A stretch of DNA of 64,000 nt from Castor canadensis (taxonomy: Eukaryota; Chordata; Mammalia; Rodentia; Castoridae). Below, one piece after another: positions 31,212 through 41,641 of this stretch (positions are counted from its first letter, which is position 1; each line of letters opens with the position of its first letter). The notes beneath the pieces are model-generated. The model was given only the letters and a program-made list of their open reading frames with translations. It was not told where the DNA came from and made no database searches. The DNA is taken from the NCBI RefSeq assembly GCF_047511655.1, contig NC_133390.1:157167583-157231582 (forward strand), written 5' to 3'. The position numbers and the translations under genes are program-made.

Positions 31212-33702
31212 CACTTTATAGTTTGCAAAGCTCACTGTGACCCAGGCTCACAGTGGCTCCCTGAGCAAGTCTGCAACCTCGGCCTCACTCTCCAGGCCAG
31301 AGCTCTTGTGGCACAGGTTTTCCCAGGGGCCTCAGCTCTGCGTGCTTTGCGCTATAGGTGCCTGGAGCACCTAACTGCATTTCAGTGTCCCCCTCTCACT
31401 GCTGCCCCAGATAACTTCGCCCGAGGGCCTGGCCCGTGCCTGGGTCCTCCTCTTTCTGGTGGCAGTTCTTGTCTCAGCCTTCCAGGAGCTGGGCCTGTAA
31501 CCCCATTTCTGGACCCTGCCAAGCTGTGGTGGGGGTGGGTTCGGGGTTGGCGGGGGGCAGAACAGATCTCAGGAGGGGCCACTGTGGCCATGGGGACCCT
31601 GAGCATCCCTCTTCTCTCTGCCAGGCTCGATGTCAAGCTGGCCTCCTCCTTTTCTCGTGCCTTTGATGTAAGTTCCTGGAGGGGTGTAGGGGCTGGAGGG
31701 GAAAGAACAGGGCTGTCAGTGCTGAGCTGACCTCACTGTGGGCTCTACCAGAGCAGGCGGTTCTCAGAGCAGGTGTGCACAGGGGTAAAACAAGCACCTT
31801 AGGAAAATGAATCTTGCGTGGATATCCTCAGCCCCTCACAGAGCTGTAAACGTCTAGAACTCACAAAGGTCCAAAGTTTGGAACGTCACACAGGGACTAA
31901 GGTCCCAAACTCAGGGAGTAAAAGCATTTCAGGGCATCACAAAACTCTGATGTTCCTGCTTCTCAGAGTGCTCCATTCTGGAATGCCATGAGCGTCTTGG
32001 GTTCTAGAACATTCTAAGAGTCCCTAAACTGACAGGAACCTAAGGGCAGCCTTCCACCTTTCTCAGGCACTGTTCCCTACAGGAAGGGCACCTGTTCCGA
32101 GATAAGAGGCCAGTGGTGAAGCCAGCCTAAATCAGGATTTCCTTTAGTGTCACTAGTGCACCCCCTCCCCCAGGGCTGGGTGCCTGCCAGGAACTGTGTC
32201 CTCACATTTGGGGGAGGCTGGGCGGCCGGGCCTCTCTGCCCAGGACAGGGGCGGAGCTCCCCGTGAGCCCCGCCCACTGCGCTGTTGCAGGCATCCCGGC
32301 TAGAAGCATGGCTCAGCGATGTGCTCCGGACCGCGTATGTGCAGAAGCTCAATGGTATGGCTGCCTCTGCTATCTTCCTGGACACACAGACGGTCTGAAT
32401 TTGGGATCATCTAATTCGTTGCCTTTTTCCATTGCTGTGATTCCCATTAGTAACATGAGAAACTGAAGCACTCAAACAACATGGATTAGTACCCACCTCA
32501 TGCAGGCTCTGGGTTTCCTCAAGGGCTGATCTGACCTGAATCCTGCTTAAAGCGCCCACAATCCAGTGGAAAGCAGTCAAATCAACAAATGATTAGAATA
32601 AAGACCACTAGGGTATGCATGCCATTGATGAGCTTCCAGGAGGCCTTGCCAAATCAGAAAAGGGACTTTTCCATTTGGGTGTAGGAGGATGAGTAGGAGT
32701 TTGCTAATAGGAAGCAGAGTTCCCAAGAAAAGAAATGACTGCTTCAAGGATAGTTATATAATAGAGTCAAGAGGATCCAAAGGTCCCTAAGGTCTGAGAC
32801 ACCAGAATATCTTTGTCTTCAATCATCCCTCTTCACAGTGGACCTGGAGGTTGGGATTCCCCTGCCGAAAATTCTCAATGTGAATTTTGCCAATTCGCTT
32901 CTGGAGATCATTGAGGTGAGTTTTCCCTGCAGATGTGATCCAGGTGGCCGTAGCTTGTGTCTGGAGAGCCCCGTTTGACACTCACGAGGGCCATTATCCT
33001 CTGGTGTGTCCATGCACCATTTTCTAAATCATTCAGAGAATTAGAAATGACTTAAGTCGGGAACAGCAAAAACATGGCACGCCAGCTTTCACTCCTCCTT
33101 GCCATGCACAGGGCAGGCATTGCCAATCAATCACAGAGCTCTTTCTTGTTGAATTCAGACTCGTCTGGACTTTAGAATGAAATCGCAGATGCGCTCACAG
33201 AATCACAGTTCTCCTGGTTCTGGGGCAGCAAATACTTGTGCTCTCCCTCCCTTATCCCGTGGCTATGGCAGACATGGCTAACAGTGTGGTATTCCTTCCT
33301 GTTGAGTATCAACCTGCCCTCACAATCCTGTTCAAACCAGTACAACTCTGAGTTGTGGGACAGTTCTGGGAGGTGGACAGAGCAGGGAAATCTGTACCCA
33401 TTCTTCAGGTGAGGTCAAATTTCTGATCCAAGGGTACACAATACGTTACTGGCAGAAAAGGCTCTTGAAATTGAGCCTTTTAAGTCAGCAACCTAACCCA
33501 CACTGGATATCATTTATTTATCACTCATCCATTTAATGAGTGCCTGCAGTGTTCCAGGCACAGTGTCAACTGCAGGGTGCAGGTGACCGATGGTGCAGAA
33601 GGCATGGGAACAAGGTAAGGATGTTGGGGCACGAGGACTCTGAGGCCTGACTGAGAACTATTATCCTTGCAGAATGCTGTCGTGCTGACTGTGGCATCCT
33701 GA
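20498..33702 (+). CDS. BPIFB3: BPIFB3, BPI fold-containing family B member 3 (15 coding exons)
   Basis: The joined exons are 20498-20609, 21429-21585, 22929-23033, 23428-23568, 24447-24510, 26141-26201, 26905-26996, 27124-27303, 28475-28528, 29890-30060, 30622-30689, 31625-31667, 32291-32354, 32839-32915 and 33673-33702. They total 1419 bp, or 472 aa; the human protein is about 476 aa. A signal peptide ([19 protein letters not shown]) precedes a glycine-leucine segment at about residues 63-83 ([14 protein letters not shown]) and then the two BPI barrels. The conserved cysteine pair is C160 and C195, with an NVS sequon at 138. Human BPIFB3 (RYA3) was first noted in olfactory tissue. Later work places it in the ER, where it restrains a non-canonical autophagy route and influences RNA-virus replication. 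The frame is intact and all introns are GT-AG, so the gene appears functional. Residue 187 is an extra cysteine. Confidence 0.95.
21429..21585 (+). CDS. BPIFB3: BPIFB3 coding exon 2
   Basis: Encodes [17 protein letters not shown], the glycine-leucine segment [18 protein letters not shown] and FGVVEELSG. It corresponds in phase to the hugely extended exon 3 of BPIFB4. The donor is GTAAGT. Confidence 0.94.
22160..22230 (+). repeat. MIR SINE 3' fragment
   Basis: 'ctggcacacaggaagtgctccataaatgc' type ending of MIR, in BPIFB3 intron 2. Confidence 0.55.
22675..22800 (-). repeat. MIR SINE fragment
   Basis: Reversed MIR: 'atttattgagcac' near the start, then 'cgttacagatgaggacactg' and 'aggctaagagaggcagag'. 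Confidence 0.65.
22929..23033 (+). CDS. BPIFB3: BPIFB3 coding exon 3
   Basis: The 105-bp exon encodes [35 protein letters not shown]. Length and phase are identical to exon 3 of BPIFB6 and exon 4 of BPIFB4. Confidence 0.94.
23428..23568 (+). CDS. BPIFB3: BPIFB3 coding exon 4
   Basis: The 141-bp exon encodes [15 protein letters not shown] and [10 protein letters not shown], with Cys160 of the conserved disulfide and an N-glycosylation sequon at 138. Confidence 0.94.
24447..24510 (+). CDS. BPIFB3: BPIFB3 coding exon 5
   Basis: The 64-bp exon encodes [16 protein letters not shown] and VLPDL. Cys187 is unpaired with respect to the family disulfide; as I recall it, the human protein has phenylalanine here. 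The donor is GTGAGT. Confidence 0.93.
24511..26140 (+). other. BPIFB3 intron 5 content
   Basis: A 1.6-kb intron. The only repeat I can name is a reversed ID-like SINE at about 25252-25346. The rest is unique sequence without coding signal. Confidence 0.5.
25252..25346 (-). repeat. ID-like SINE, diverged
   Basis: The plus strand reads 'actggggtttgaattcaggg', then 'cttcacacttgctacactgg' and 'gagccatgtctccagcc', a reversed ID-like copy. Its tail is replaced by a CT-rich run. Confidence 0.6.
26141..26201 (+). CDS. BPIFB3: BPIFB3 coding exon 6
   Basis: The 61-bp exon starts [17 protein letters not shown] and carries Cys195, partner of Cys160. The donor is GTAAGT. Confidence 0.94.
26905..26996 (+). 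CDS. BPIFB3: BPIFB3 coding exon 7
   Basis: The 92-bp exon encodes [18 protein letters not shown] and QYIELDIN. The acceptor is CTTGCAG and the donor GTGAGT. Confidence 0.94.
27124..27303 (+). CDS. BPIFB3: BPIFB3 coding exon 8
   Basis: The 180-bp exon encodes [31 protein letters not shown] and LDLDITPEL: the proline-rich centre and the start of the C-terminal barrel. Confidence 0.94.
28475..28528 (+). CDS. BPIFB3: BPIFB3 coding exon 9
   Basis: The 54-bp exon encodes [18 protein letters not shown], in phase 0. The length is the same in all three genes. Confidence 0.93.
28529..29889 (+). other. BPIFB3 intron 9, little recognised
   Basis: 1.36 kb without coding signal. A weak MIR-like tail ('gcccagtagatgctcaatga') is present near 29800-29825; the rest is unique. 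Confidence 0.5.
29890..30060 (+). CDS. BPIFB3: BPIFB3 coding exon 10
   Basis: The 171-bp exon encodes [32 protein letters not shown] and [10 protein letters not shown]-terminal barrel strands. The donor is GTGAGT. Confidence 0.94.
30622..30689 (+). CDS. BPIFB3: BPIFB3 coding exon 11
   Basis: The 68-bp exon encodes [18 protein letters not shown] and LSLE. The donor GTAATG is non-optimal, but the join to exon 12 restores [10 protein letters not shown] in frame. Confidence 0.92.
31152..31210. repeat. (CA)n microsatellite
   Basis: About 29 CA units with one interruption, in BPIFB3 intron 11. Likely polymorphic. Confidence 0.95.
31625..31667 (+). CDS. BPIFB3: BPIFB3 coding exon 12
   Basis: The 43-bp exon encodes [14 protein letters not shown]. 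Length matches exon 13 of BPIFB4. The donor is GTAAGT. Confidence 0.92.
32291..32354 (+). CDS. BPIFB3: BPIFB3 coding exon 13
   Basis: The 64-bp exon encodes [16 protein letters not shown] and VQKLN. The donor GTATGG is weak for this gene; the acceptor GTTGCAG is good. Confidence 0.92.
32839..32915 (+). CDS. BPIFB3: BPIFB3 coding exon 14
   Basis: The 77-bp exon encodes [17 protein letters not shown] and LLEIIE, the conserved G-x-PLP-K motif. The donor is GTGAGT. Confidence 0.94.
33673..33702 (+). CDS. BPIFB3: BPIFB3 terminal coding exon 15
   Basis: Encodes NAVVLTVAS and a TGA stop at 33700-33702. The acceptor is CCTTGCAG. Confidence 0.94.
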   Translation, partial: NAVVLTVAS

Positions 33703-33944
33703 GGCTGGCATCACCGCTGCCCTCCCTCTTGACTACAGAATCCTCTCTACCTGCCCATTCTGCCTTTGTTCCCCTCCTTGTCTCTAGCCTGCGTGGGTGA
33801 CAGTATAAGTGCCCCCTCTCCACCCAGGTCCACCTTGCCGCTGGTCCATCTTGCAGTATGCCCCAGTCTGGGATGGGATCTATCGGGACACCACAGTTCT
33901 GCTTCAGAGAGCACTCTAGGGCCTCAGTACAAGTCTAGAGTGTC

Positions 33945-33950
33945 AATAAA
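33945..33950 (+). terminator. BPIFB3: BPIFB3 polyadenylation signal AATAAA
   Basis: Canonical AATAAA 243 bp after the stop, followed by a T/G-rich stretch (about 33955-33970) of the kind expected downstream of cleavage. Confidence 0.88.
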
Positions 33951-35333
33951 CATCTCTTTGGTCTCGGTCTCGTACCACTTTGTTCCCCAGTCACACAGGG
34001 CTGCCTTGGCTCAGCCTGCCCTCCCAGCTCCAGGCAGAAACTCCTGGGAGGTAAGAGGACTTGCAGCCCAGTTGCTGCAGTGTTGAGTCTCAAACTTCCC
34101 TGGTGACCTGGGCAACCTCTGGGTCCCCTTCTTCCCCCTAACCTCTCTCTGTGTCGCTCCTCTCCCACCCCTGATACCTCTGTCTTTCACTCCGTCTCTC
34201 TGAGTCTCTATCTTTGTCTCTGATTTCGGGACACTTCTCAGAAGGTACATGTGAGTTGTATTTGGGAAGGGTGAGGAGGAGGTTTCCAGGGCAAACAGGA
34301 GTCTGTACTGCAGGAAGAAGCAAGGATGATGAAGCCACGCCCTACCCTGGAGGGACCCCATAGGCCGAACGGCAGATGTGGATGCCCCTAGAACAGAAGA
34401 GCTATGCCAAATGCTCTTGGCGCACATGGGGAAACTGAGGCTGGAGCTGGGCCTGGCTCACTGGGCTGCACAGAAGCAGAATTGGGATGAGAGACTAAGG
34501 GTCCTGTCTCTTGGTCCCAGGCTCCACTCTGCTGCTAACAATGGGCCTTGTTGGTGAGGAAAAGCCCCATGAACAGCCTTGGCAACTGGCTTAGAGCATT
34601 TGGGGCTAAGGACAGACAGAGGAGGGCTTGAGCCCACTGAAGGACTGCCCACCAATAGGAAAGAGCCCGAGACTTCCTCCCTCCCCCCTTCTTCCCACCC
34701 ACCACCTCACATTGGCCTCTATCATATGCTCATGCAGTGCTGAGTGACATGTCTGGGGTGACCTCTGATCCCTTCCTTCCCAAGTCTCTCTGACCCCCAC
34801 CTGGTGAAATGAGGGGCTGTGATTCCTGCCTGTGCCGAATCCCATCCTGACTGCTGCCTAGTGACATGGCCTCAAGCAAGTCATCTCACTCGTGATGCTT
34901 TGGAATTAGTGCCCAGTGGGGTGTTAAACCTCTGACACAGCATCTGGTATACAGGAAGTGCTCAGCAGACATTGGCTGTTCCCAGCACTCCTCTGCACAG
35001 CCACAGAACTCACCATGACACACAGACGCTATCCCCGACTCTAGGGAGCTCTGGCTCAAGGCGGAGAAAAAGACAGTCAGGAACCATCTACTGTGGCAAA
35101 GGCAGTCTGGCCCTGCCTACTTTCTGGGTTGGTGGTGCCCTGTGTGTAAGGATGGGAGGAGTGTGCCCTGCACGCCTGGGGAGAAGACTCCGGGAAGACA
35201 CAGCTGTGCAAAGGCCTGGCTGCGTGTTACTCACCACGTGTGTCGGTCCCTCGCCCCAGCACTTGACGAGGGGTGCCAGGCTTAGTCCTCCAATGACTTG
35301 AGTACACTAATGTTCCCATTTCACACAAGTACT

Positions 35334-35713
35334 TGCTATGGTCTGAATGGTTCCGCACACTTCCTGTGTTGGACACTCTCCCCCAGTGTGATGGTGGGGC
35401 CCAGTGGGAGGTTTCTGGCTCATAGAAGCACCACCCTCACCAATGCATTAAAGCCACTGTGGCAGAGGTGGGTTCATGAATGTGGGAGTGGGTTCCTTAA
35501 GAAAGGACAAGTCTGGCCTGCTCAGATTCTCTCTTGCCCTCTCTTTGACCTTCTACATGCTGTCAGGATGGCACAGCAAGAAGGCCCTGCCAACCAATGC
35601 CTTGGTCTTGAACTTTCCAGGCTCCAGAACTGTGAGCCAATACATTTCTGTTCATTAAATAAGCCAGAATTGGGTAATCTGTTCTAGTCCAGCAGCACAA
35701 AATAGACTAAGAC
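35334..35713 (+). mobile_element. Solitary LTR-like repeat, MaLR/MLT-type (tentative)
   Basis: It opens with 'tgctatggtctgaatgg', continues with 'cagtgtgatggtggggccca', 'cagcaagaaggccctgcc' and 'ccagaactgtgagccaatac', and closes with 'gcagcacaaaatagactaag'. This order is familiar from old mammalian MaLR-type solitary LTRs. No internal coding region is present. Family naming is from memory and not verified. Confidence 0.55.
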
Positions 35714-35724
35714 AAAGCCTGAGG

Positions 35725-35822
35725 ACCAGGTGTGGTGTGCACACTTGTATCCCAGTACTCAGGAGGTTAAGGCAGGAGGATCATGAGTTTGAGGGCAGCC
35801 TACGCTACACAGTGAGACCCAG
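35725..35822 (+). repeat. B1/7SL-like SINE monomer
   Basis: Plus-strand copy: 'ccaggtgtggtgtgcacac', 'cccagtactcaggaggttaa' and 'aggcaggaggatcatgag', ending at 'cacagtgagaccc'. It lies immediately after the LTR-like repeat. Confidence 0.8.
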
Positions 35823-36394
35823 GAGTAGGGACAACTGATTGGACCCCTCTCCATGCCTTAGCAGGAGGCCAGGCCATGGGCAGCAAGGAATGCCCAGCTT
35901 GGGAGCTTGGATGGTTTCCTGCTGGTACTGAGGAGCTGTCACTGGGGAGGGGGCAGCAAGGCCAAATGCAGTTAAGAACAGGTGGGAAGAGGAAAGGGTG
36001 GAAGAGGGGCTGCCAGGGGCTGTGAGTGGAGGAGGGAGTAGGTGTACCAGAGAGGAGATGGGATGGTGCCGTAGTGACAACAGCAGGCAAGAATTGGGCA
36101 CCTCTATGGATGAGGCACTGTCCACAGTACTGATTTAAAACTCCAAGCCCGTTACTGCATCATCCTGTGATGACGTGTGAAGAAACCCTGCAGGGCCAGA
36201 CGGTCCCTGCCCTGTTCTCGTTCTCCCTCTTGACCCAGAGCTCCCTAGAGTGTAGGACAGTGTCTGTGTGTCATGGTGTGTTCTGTGACTGAGCAGAGGA
36301 GTGCTGGGAGCAGCTAATGTCTACTGAGCACTTCCTGTATACCAGATGTCAAGTCAGATGCTTAATGTCCCACAAGGGGTGGGGGTTTCCATTC

Positions 36395-36758
36395 TGCTAT
36401 GGTTTGGATATGTGTCCTCCACAGGCTATGTGTCCCTAGCTGGTGGCGCTACTGAGGGGTGATTGGATTAGGAAGCACTAATTTCATCACTGGGTTGAGG
36501 CCTGGTTGGAGGAAGTGGGTCAGTAGGGGTATGCCTTTCAAGGACACATCTTGTCCCTCTCCATGCCTGTTGCTCTCTGCTTCCTGGCTGCCATGAAGTG
36601 CCATGCCCTTCTGCCATGATGTTTCTGCCTTGTCACAAACCTAAGAGCAACGGAGCCAACAGACTGTGGACTGAAACCTCTGAATCCATGAGCCAAAATA
36701 AATCCTCCTTTAAGTTGTTTTCTCGGGTATTTTGTCACAGCAATGGGAAAACTAACAC
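36395..36758 (+). mobile_element. Second LTR-like repeat, MaLR/MLT-type (tentative)
   Basis: It starts 'tgctatggtttggatatg' and ends with 'ccaaaataaatcctccttta' and 'tattttgtcacagcaatggg'. It resembles the copy at 35334 only at its ends, so it is probably a different subfamily. It contains a possible polyadenylation motif (AATAAA near 36698), as LTRs often do. Confidence 0.5.
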
Positions 36759-39700
36759 CCATTCTATTTTGCATATAAGGTGCTGAGGAATGGGACTGGA
36801 TACCTCCTGGTGGTAGGAGCAGGAAGTTCGTGACTCACACCAGATTCTTCTGCCCTGAGCCCCAGCCTTTCATGGCAATGCTGCAAAAATGATCCCACTG
36901 CATTTATTGTGCACCACCAGACACCATTGTATGCGCTTCAGGTCCCTTATGTTACCACGCCTTGAATTAGCACCCCTTCTAGAAACTATTGAGGAAACCA
37001 AGACAGAGAGGTTCAGTATCAAATCAAGGCACATGGTTAGGAAATGACAAGGTCTGAACTCAGTCCTGCCTCAGTCCCCAGGGCCAGAGCCCAGTGAACC
37101 CCTGCCCTTCGGGTGGGGGGATGGAGTTAAGCAAGTTGTGAAGGCCTCCTCCCACATGGGCAACCTCTGCGGCCTCTGTGAGCTGACCATTCAAGAGGAG
37201 GACAAGGGCTGAGGGGAATGGTTGGTAGTGGGTCTGGGCTTCTTTCCTGATCTCAGCACCTCTGGGTGACCCTGCACACATGCACACACTTGGCCCTCTG
37301 TGTGACCAAATGACTTTCAGGGCATATCACCTCCCCTGCAATCTGGATGTCCTTCTGTCATCCCCATCGTGTCGCAGCAGTTCCAGACAAAGGGGCCTTT
37401 TGGACGCTAAGCCCAGGTGATCTCCCAGGCGCCAGGTTACACTAATCCTCCCGTGATGGTCAGAGAGTCCCCAGGAGACAGGCCTAAGGGCGGAAAGACA
37501 CCAGCCATCTCTGTGCAGAAACTGCCCTCTGCTGTTGGCAGTGTGTATTGATCCCTGCTCTCTTGGGTGGAAAGAGGCAACTTCAGTCATTCTGCATTTT
37601 ATTTCAATGTAAAAGGTTTTATGTTTTTTTAACAAGCATTTATATCGCACTTACTAAGAGCAAGCATGGGGAGCACACATGCCCAAGAGCTGACTGACCC
37701 TGTGTCATCATTTTAAAATTCTCCCATTTCACAGGGGTGGGGATGAGGTACAGAGAAGAAAGGTTACTCAGCAGGCAGCAGAATTCACTCCTATGTGCCA
37801 ATTTGGGGGCTGCAGTATAGTGAGCATCAGGCACATTCCAGACTTTTCTTAATCCTTGACACCTCATTGGGAAAGAGAATTATGCCCATTATGCAGGAGG
37901 CCAGACAGAGATCAGGGAGGAGGTGTGACCACCCAGACTAAGGGGACAGATGGGGCATGGAGAAATGCAGGTGTGTGGGGCTCTTGGGGTCTCTGTCCCC
38001 AGAGCTCTCCAGCCTCCACAAGCAAAGTAAGGCATCCCAAACCTGGGGCTACTTTCTCATTCCCTCCAGGGTCTCTCCAGACTTGCTGCCACGTGGAGCC
38101 AGCAGGGAGCCCGGATGATGGGGATAAAACTACCACACACCGAACATTGCTGTGTGCCAGGCCCTATTCTCAGAGCTTCCCAAGCCTGGAAGGTTCTCAT
38201 CACCATATTATACCCAAGGAAACAGAGAGCTGGCAACAGAATTCAAGCCCAGCAGCCAGCCCCAGCCATACCTTCGACTATTCCATTAATGCACCTGCTG
38301 CAGATGGAGAAACTGAGTCCCAAAGCTAGGCTGGCCCAGGGGCACAGATGACACTGGTGGTGACATAAGCCAAGCTTGGTAGGCCTTGATGTCAATGCTA
38401 CCTGTCTTCAGAGCCCCTCTACTACCAGGAAGGGGCAGGAAGCATCTCCTTGTGGAGGGCCTGCAGTGCATTTGAGAGTGGCCTTGGTTGGAGAGAGGTC
38501 TTCCCAGTTCAGTGGAGAGCAAGAGGTTCATTCATTCACTCATTCATTCATTCACATGCTACTGGCATCAGACCAGGGCTGGCCTCGGAGCATGGCACAT
38601 ACTGGATTTGCCTAGAGATCTGACGCATCAGATGGGGCCCAGGAATCCCAGTGGTTCAGAGGGAGAGTAGGGCTACTGAAAACTTCTCCAGCATCTGACA
38701 ATTTGACCAACGGAGTCAGGAGAAAGACATTCTAGATCACACATGCATGGGCCCCAAGGCAAGGAGGCAGGGGGAAGGAGGGAGGTGACAAGAAGATGAT
38801 GGAAGGAACAAGCAGCACTGTGTGAGGAAAGGACTGAAATCTGAGCGTGGACAGCCTTGAATGCCAAGGGCAGAGTCTGGTTCGTGTTCAGGTAGACCTT
38901 GTAGGGGGCAGAGGAGGCCTCTAAGTAAGCAGGGATTGACTGGGGGAAAGAAGGAGGGAACTTTTGGGTGACAGAAATGCAGTGTGTATGAACTATGTGT
39001 TTGGGTGGGTGTGGGGTGTGGGCTACATTTGCATGAAGTTGTCAAAACTCCTCAAAGGATCACTTAAGGTTAGTGTGTTTCACTGTGTGGATTTACAGCA
39101 AAAGAAAAGAGTCATGGTGGCATGCATGTGGAAGTGTGTAGTGGGTCACCTACTGACATCTGCACCTTACTTCAAATGCATAAAAAGATGGACTAATGGG
39201 TGGTTGCCTAAATATGTGGCCAAACAAATATAATAGGATGCAGATGGCAGATGTAGCTGCAGTACAAGATGATAAGTGTATGTCACTCACTGTGCAATGC
39301 TTTCAACTTTGCTGTATGTGTGAAAATTCTATGACAAAATATTTGGGGAAAACCTTCTGCAGGTCCAACAAAGCCCACCTGTGCACTGGCACCATGTTTG
39401 AGGAGTTGGATCCATATTCATCTTCCTTAGTCTTCGTATCAGCTCTAGGAATCAGGTGTCAAATCCATTTAACAGATGGAAATAATGTGGGTGGCTCAAG
39501 GTCACCCAGTGAGGGTTGAGCAGGGTGTGAAGCCAGGTCATATGATGCTGAGTCCAGTCCTGGGCACCCCCAATCTTCCCCCTCCCCCGATCACCTGGAA
39601 TGGGGAGGGGGTGTCTGCTAGGGGCTAGAATCTAGATGTGTCCATTTGGGGACCTTTCAGGAACTCCAGGAATATACTCAGACCAAGGCTGATAAACCCT

Positions 39701-39883
39701 AGCTCATGTAACACCATCTGGGGCTGAGCACACTTCTTGGAATTAGTCACAAACAACAAACTCTTGTGGTTTGGGGGCTCAGTGCTCACTTTACAGAGAA
39801 AATCTGAATTCCGGTCTCTTGTAATTGATCTATCATAATTACAGGTGCTTCCCTCTCTGGGTCCTGGCTCAGACTGCAGGTAC

Positions 39884-39890
39884 TATATAA
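39884..39890 (+). promoter_or_regulatory. BPIFB4: BPIFB4 TATA box
   Basis: TATATAA in the context GTACTATATAAGGGC, about 25-30 bp before the inferred transcription start. Confidence 0.75.
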
Positions 39891-39914
39891 GGGCAATCCA
39901 TGACCAGACTCAGC

Positions 39915-39970
39915 TAAAAGCAGCGTCTGGTGAAGGGACCTCTCGGGACTGAGCTACAGGACCTCTTGGG
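39915..39970 (+). other. BPIFB4: BPIFB4 non-coding exon 1 (inferred)
   Basis: Placed between the TATA box and a strong donor (GTAAGG at 39971). It would be joined to the AG at 41510-41511, 15 nt before the ATG. The layout matches the 5' end of BPIFB3. The exact start is not determined. Confidence 0.6.
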
Positions 39971-40829
39971 GTAAGGAGGAGCCCCTTCGCTATTCTGTGT
40001 CCTGGCCGGCAGTGAAGGCTGAGGCCTGGGGAGGTGATGAGGAGAGAGCCCCAGCTGGAGACTTGCTGGATGGAGCCCCAGTGTCTTGTCTGTAACATCA
40101 GCTGAGTCAAGGGCATCAACAAATAGGCCTGAATTGCACCAATTACACATATGAGCAGAGCCCCACTCGGCTTTCCCAGGGATGCTGGCTACCTGGGACC
40201 TTTGCTAGCTGCTACCTCCTACATGTCTCAGCTGCTGGCTGATCAGAAATCCCTCCGCTGGTACCCAGCTTTTTAATGGAGGCACTCATTTTTAGAGCTC
40301 TGAACCTCCAAAACTCTGCTGGGAGCAGATGGGAATGGGAAGGTTGGAGGTTTTGTGACGTTCAAGAGAAGTGGAAACAAGGAAAAGAGAAGAGAATCTG
40401 TAAATGAAAAGGGCTGACACCAACAATTTCAGTGTGACCCACACGGGAGACTGTGATAGAGCTGACTCTCTGAGGCAGGTGAATAAGTAGCCTGGGAGAT
40501 GGAGTGGGAGAAGTGGATAAGGGCATGGAGGCAGCCAGAGTTTCCCAGAGGCTAGCCAGCTCACCCCAAATGCAGCCTTCACCCTCCAGTCTCATATTCC
40601 CCACCCACTTCCTGAGGGTCTGAAATAACAGCCCAAACAGTAAATTCAGTTTACTGAATGTCTGCCATGTACTAGATATGACATGTTTGTCGTTATGAAG
40701 CAGAGGTTCAAAAAAGTAAACCCAATTGCCTAGGGATTAGAACCCAGCCAGATCTGACCCAGGGCCCTGGATCTTAACTATGTGGTATAGAACCTACCTA
40801 TCCAAAGCAGTGGGAAGGGTATTTGCTGG

Positions 40830-41140
40830 CTGGCTGGAGGTATGGAAGGGTGACTAGATGAATGGGTTGGTAGTGGATGGTTGATGGGAAGATCTGTGGA
40901 TAGATGGATGGATGGATGAATGATTGGATGATGTGGGGGTGGATGGGAGGAAGCATGGATGGGAGGATGGATGGGTGGATGATATGTGACTGACTTGCTG
41001 GTTGTTTGGATGTTGGATAGATGATTGATGGGTGGGAAATGGATGGATGAAGGATGGATGGATGGATGGATGAATGGATGAATGGAGGGAATGTGTAGAT
41101 GAGCAGATGGTGGGTACATGGTTGGATGAATAGATAGGTA
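40830..41140. repeat. (GGAT)n-type tetranucleotide repeat
   Basis: Impure GGAT/GATG array in BPIFB4 intron 1. It is the reverse complement type of the CATC array in BPIFB6 intron 8. Confidence 0.85.
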
Positions 41141-41526
41141 GATCCTGGAGGGATTGCCCCAGAGTCTTACTGCTACCAGTTGATCATGGTTGGAATTCCC
41201 ATAACCCCTCTGCCTGGGGCTCAATTTATAAATTCCTTCTTAGGCAATAACCAGATATGCAGGCTCGGGGACAACTTGGTTAAATGACTCTGCATTGTCT
41301 CACCAGATTCATTTCAGTCTGAAAAATTCAAAAGCTTGTACCAGGAATTCTGGACCGTGCCCTACTATGTGACCTTGGTCCATTTTCCCTGTCTCAGAGT
41401 CTCAGGGTTCTGATGTGACTCTGGGCCAAGGGTGACCAGCTCTGCCTGCTGACCAGGGTGGTGATGCCTGGCCACAGCCATGAACCAGGCAGCACACTGT
41501 GTCCTCAACAGGGAAGCAGCGCCAAC

Positions 41527-41641
41527 ATGTGGACAGCATGGTGTGTGGCTGCTCTGCTCACGGCAGCTATGTGTGGCGTCCACACCCAAATCCAAAAGAC
41601 AAACACAGTCCTCAGGGTTACGAAAGATGTGCTGAGCAACG
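41527..41641 (+). CDS. BPIFB4: BPIFB4 coding exon 2 (first coding exon)
   Basis: Encodes the signal peptide and [11 protein letters not shown], 38 codons plus one base. The acceptor is CTCAACAG at 41511, 15 nt before the ATG; the donor is G|GTGAGT. Confidence 0.93.

Larger units (their letters stand above)
33975..39880. other. BPIFB3-BPIFB4 intergenic region
   Basis: This 5.9-kb region contains two LTR-like repeats (35334-35713 and 36395-36758), a B1-like SINE (35725-35822) and MIR remnants. The open frames here (up to about 157 codons) look like chance: none has recognisable protein content. Confidence 0.6.

Noticed and set aside
30954-31730. 258-codon plus-strand open frame
   Set aside because: It spans a (CA)n array and intron, and only its end coincides with BPIFB3 exon 12 in frame. 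The spliced gene accounts for the coding part.
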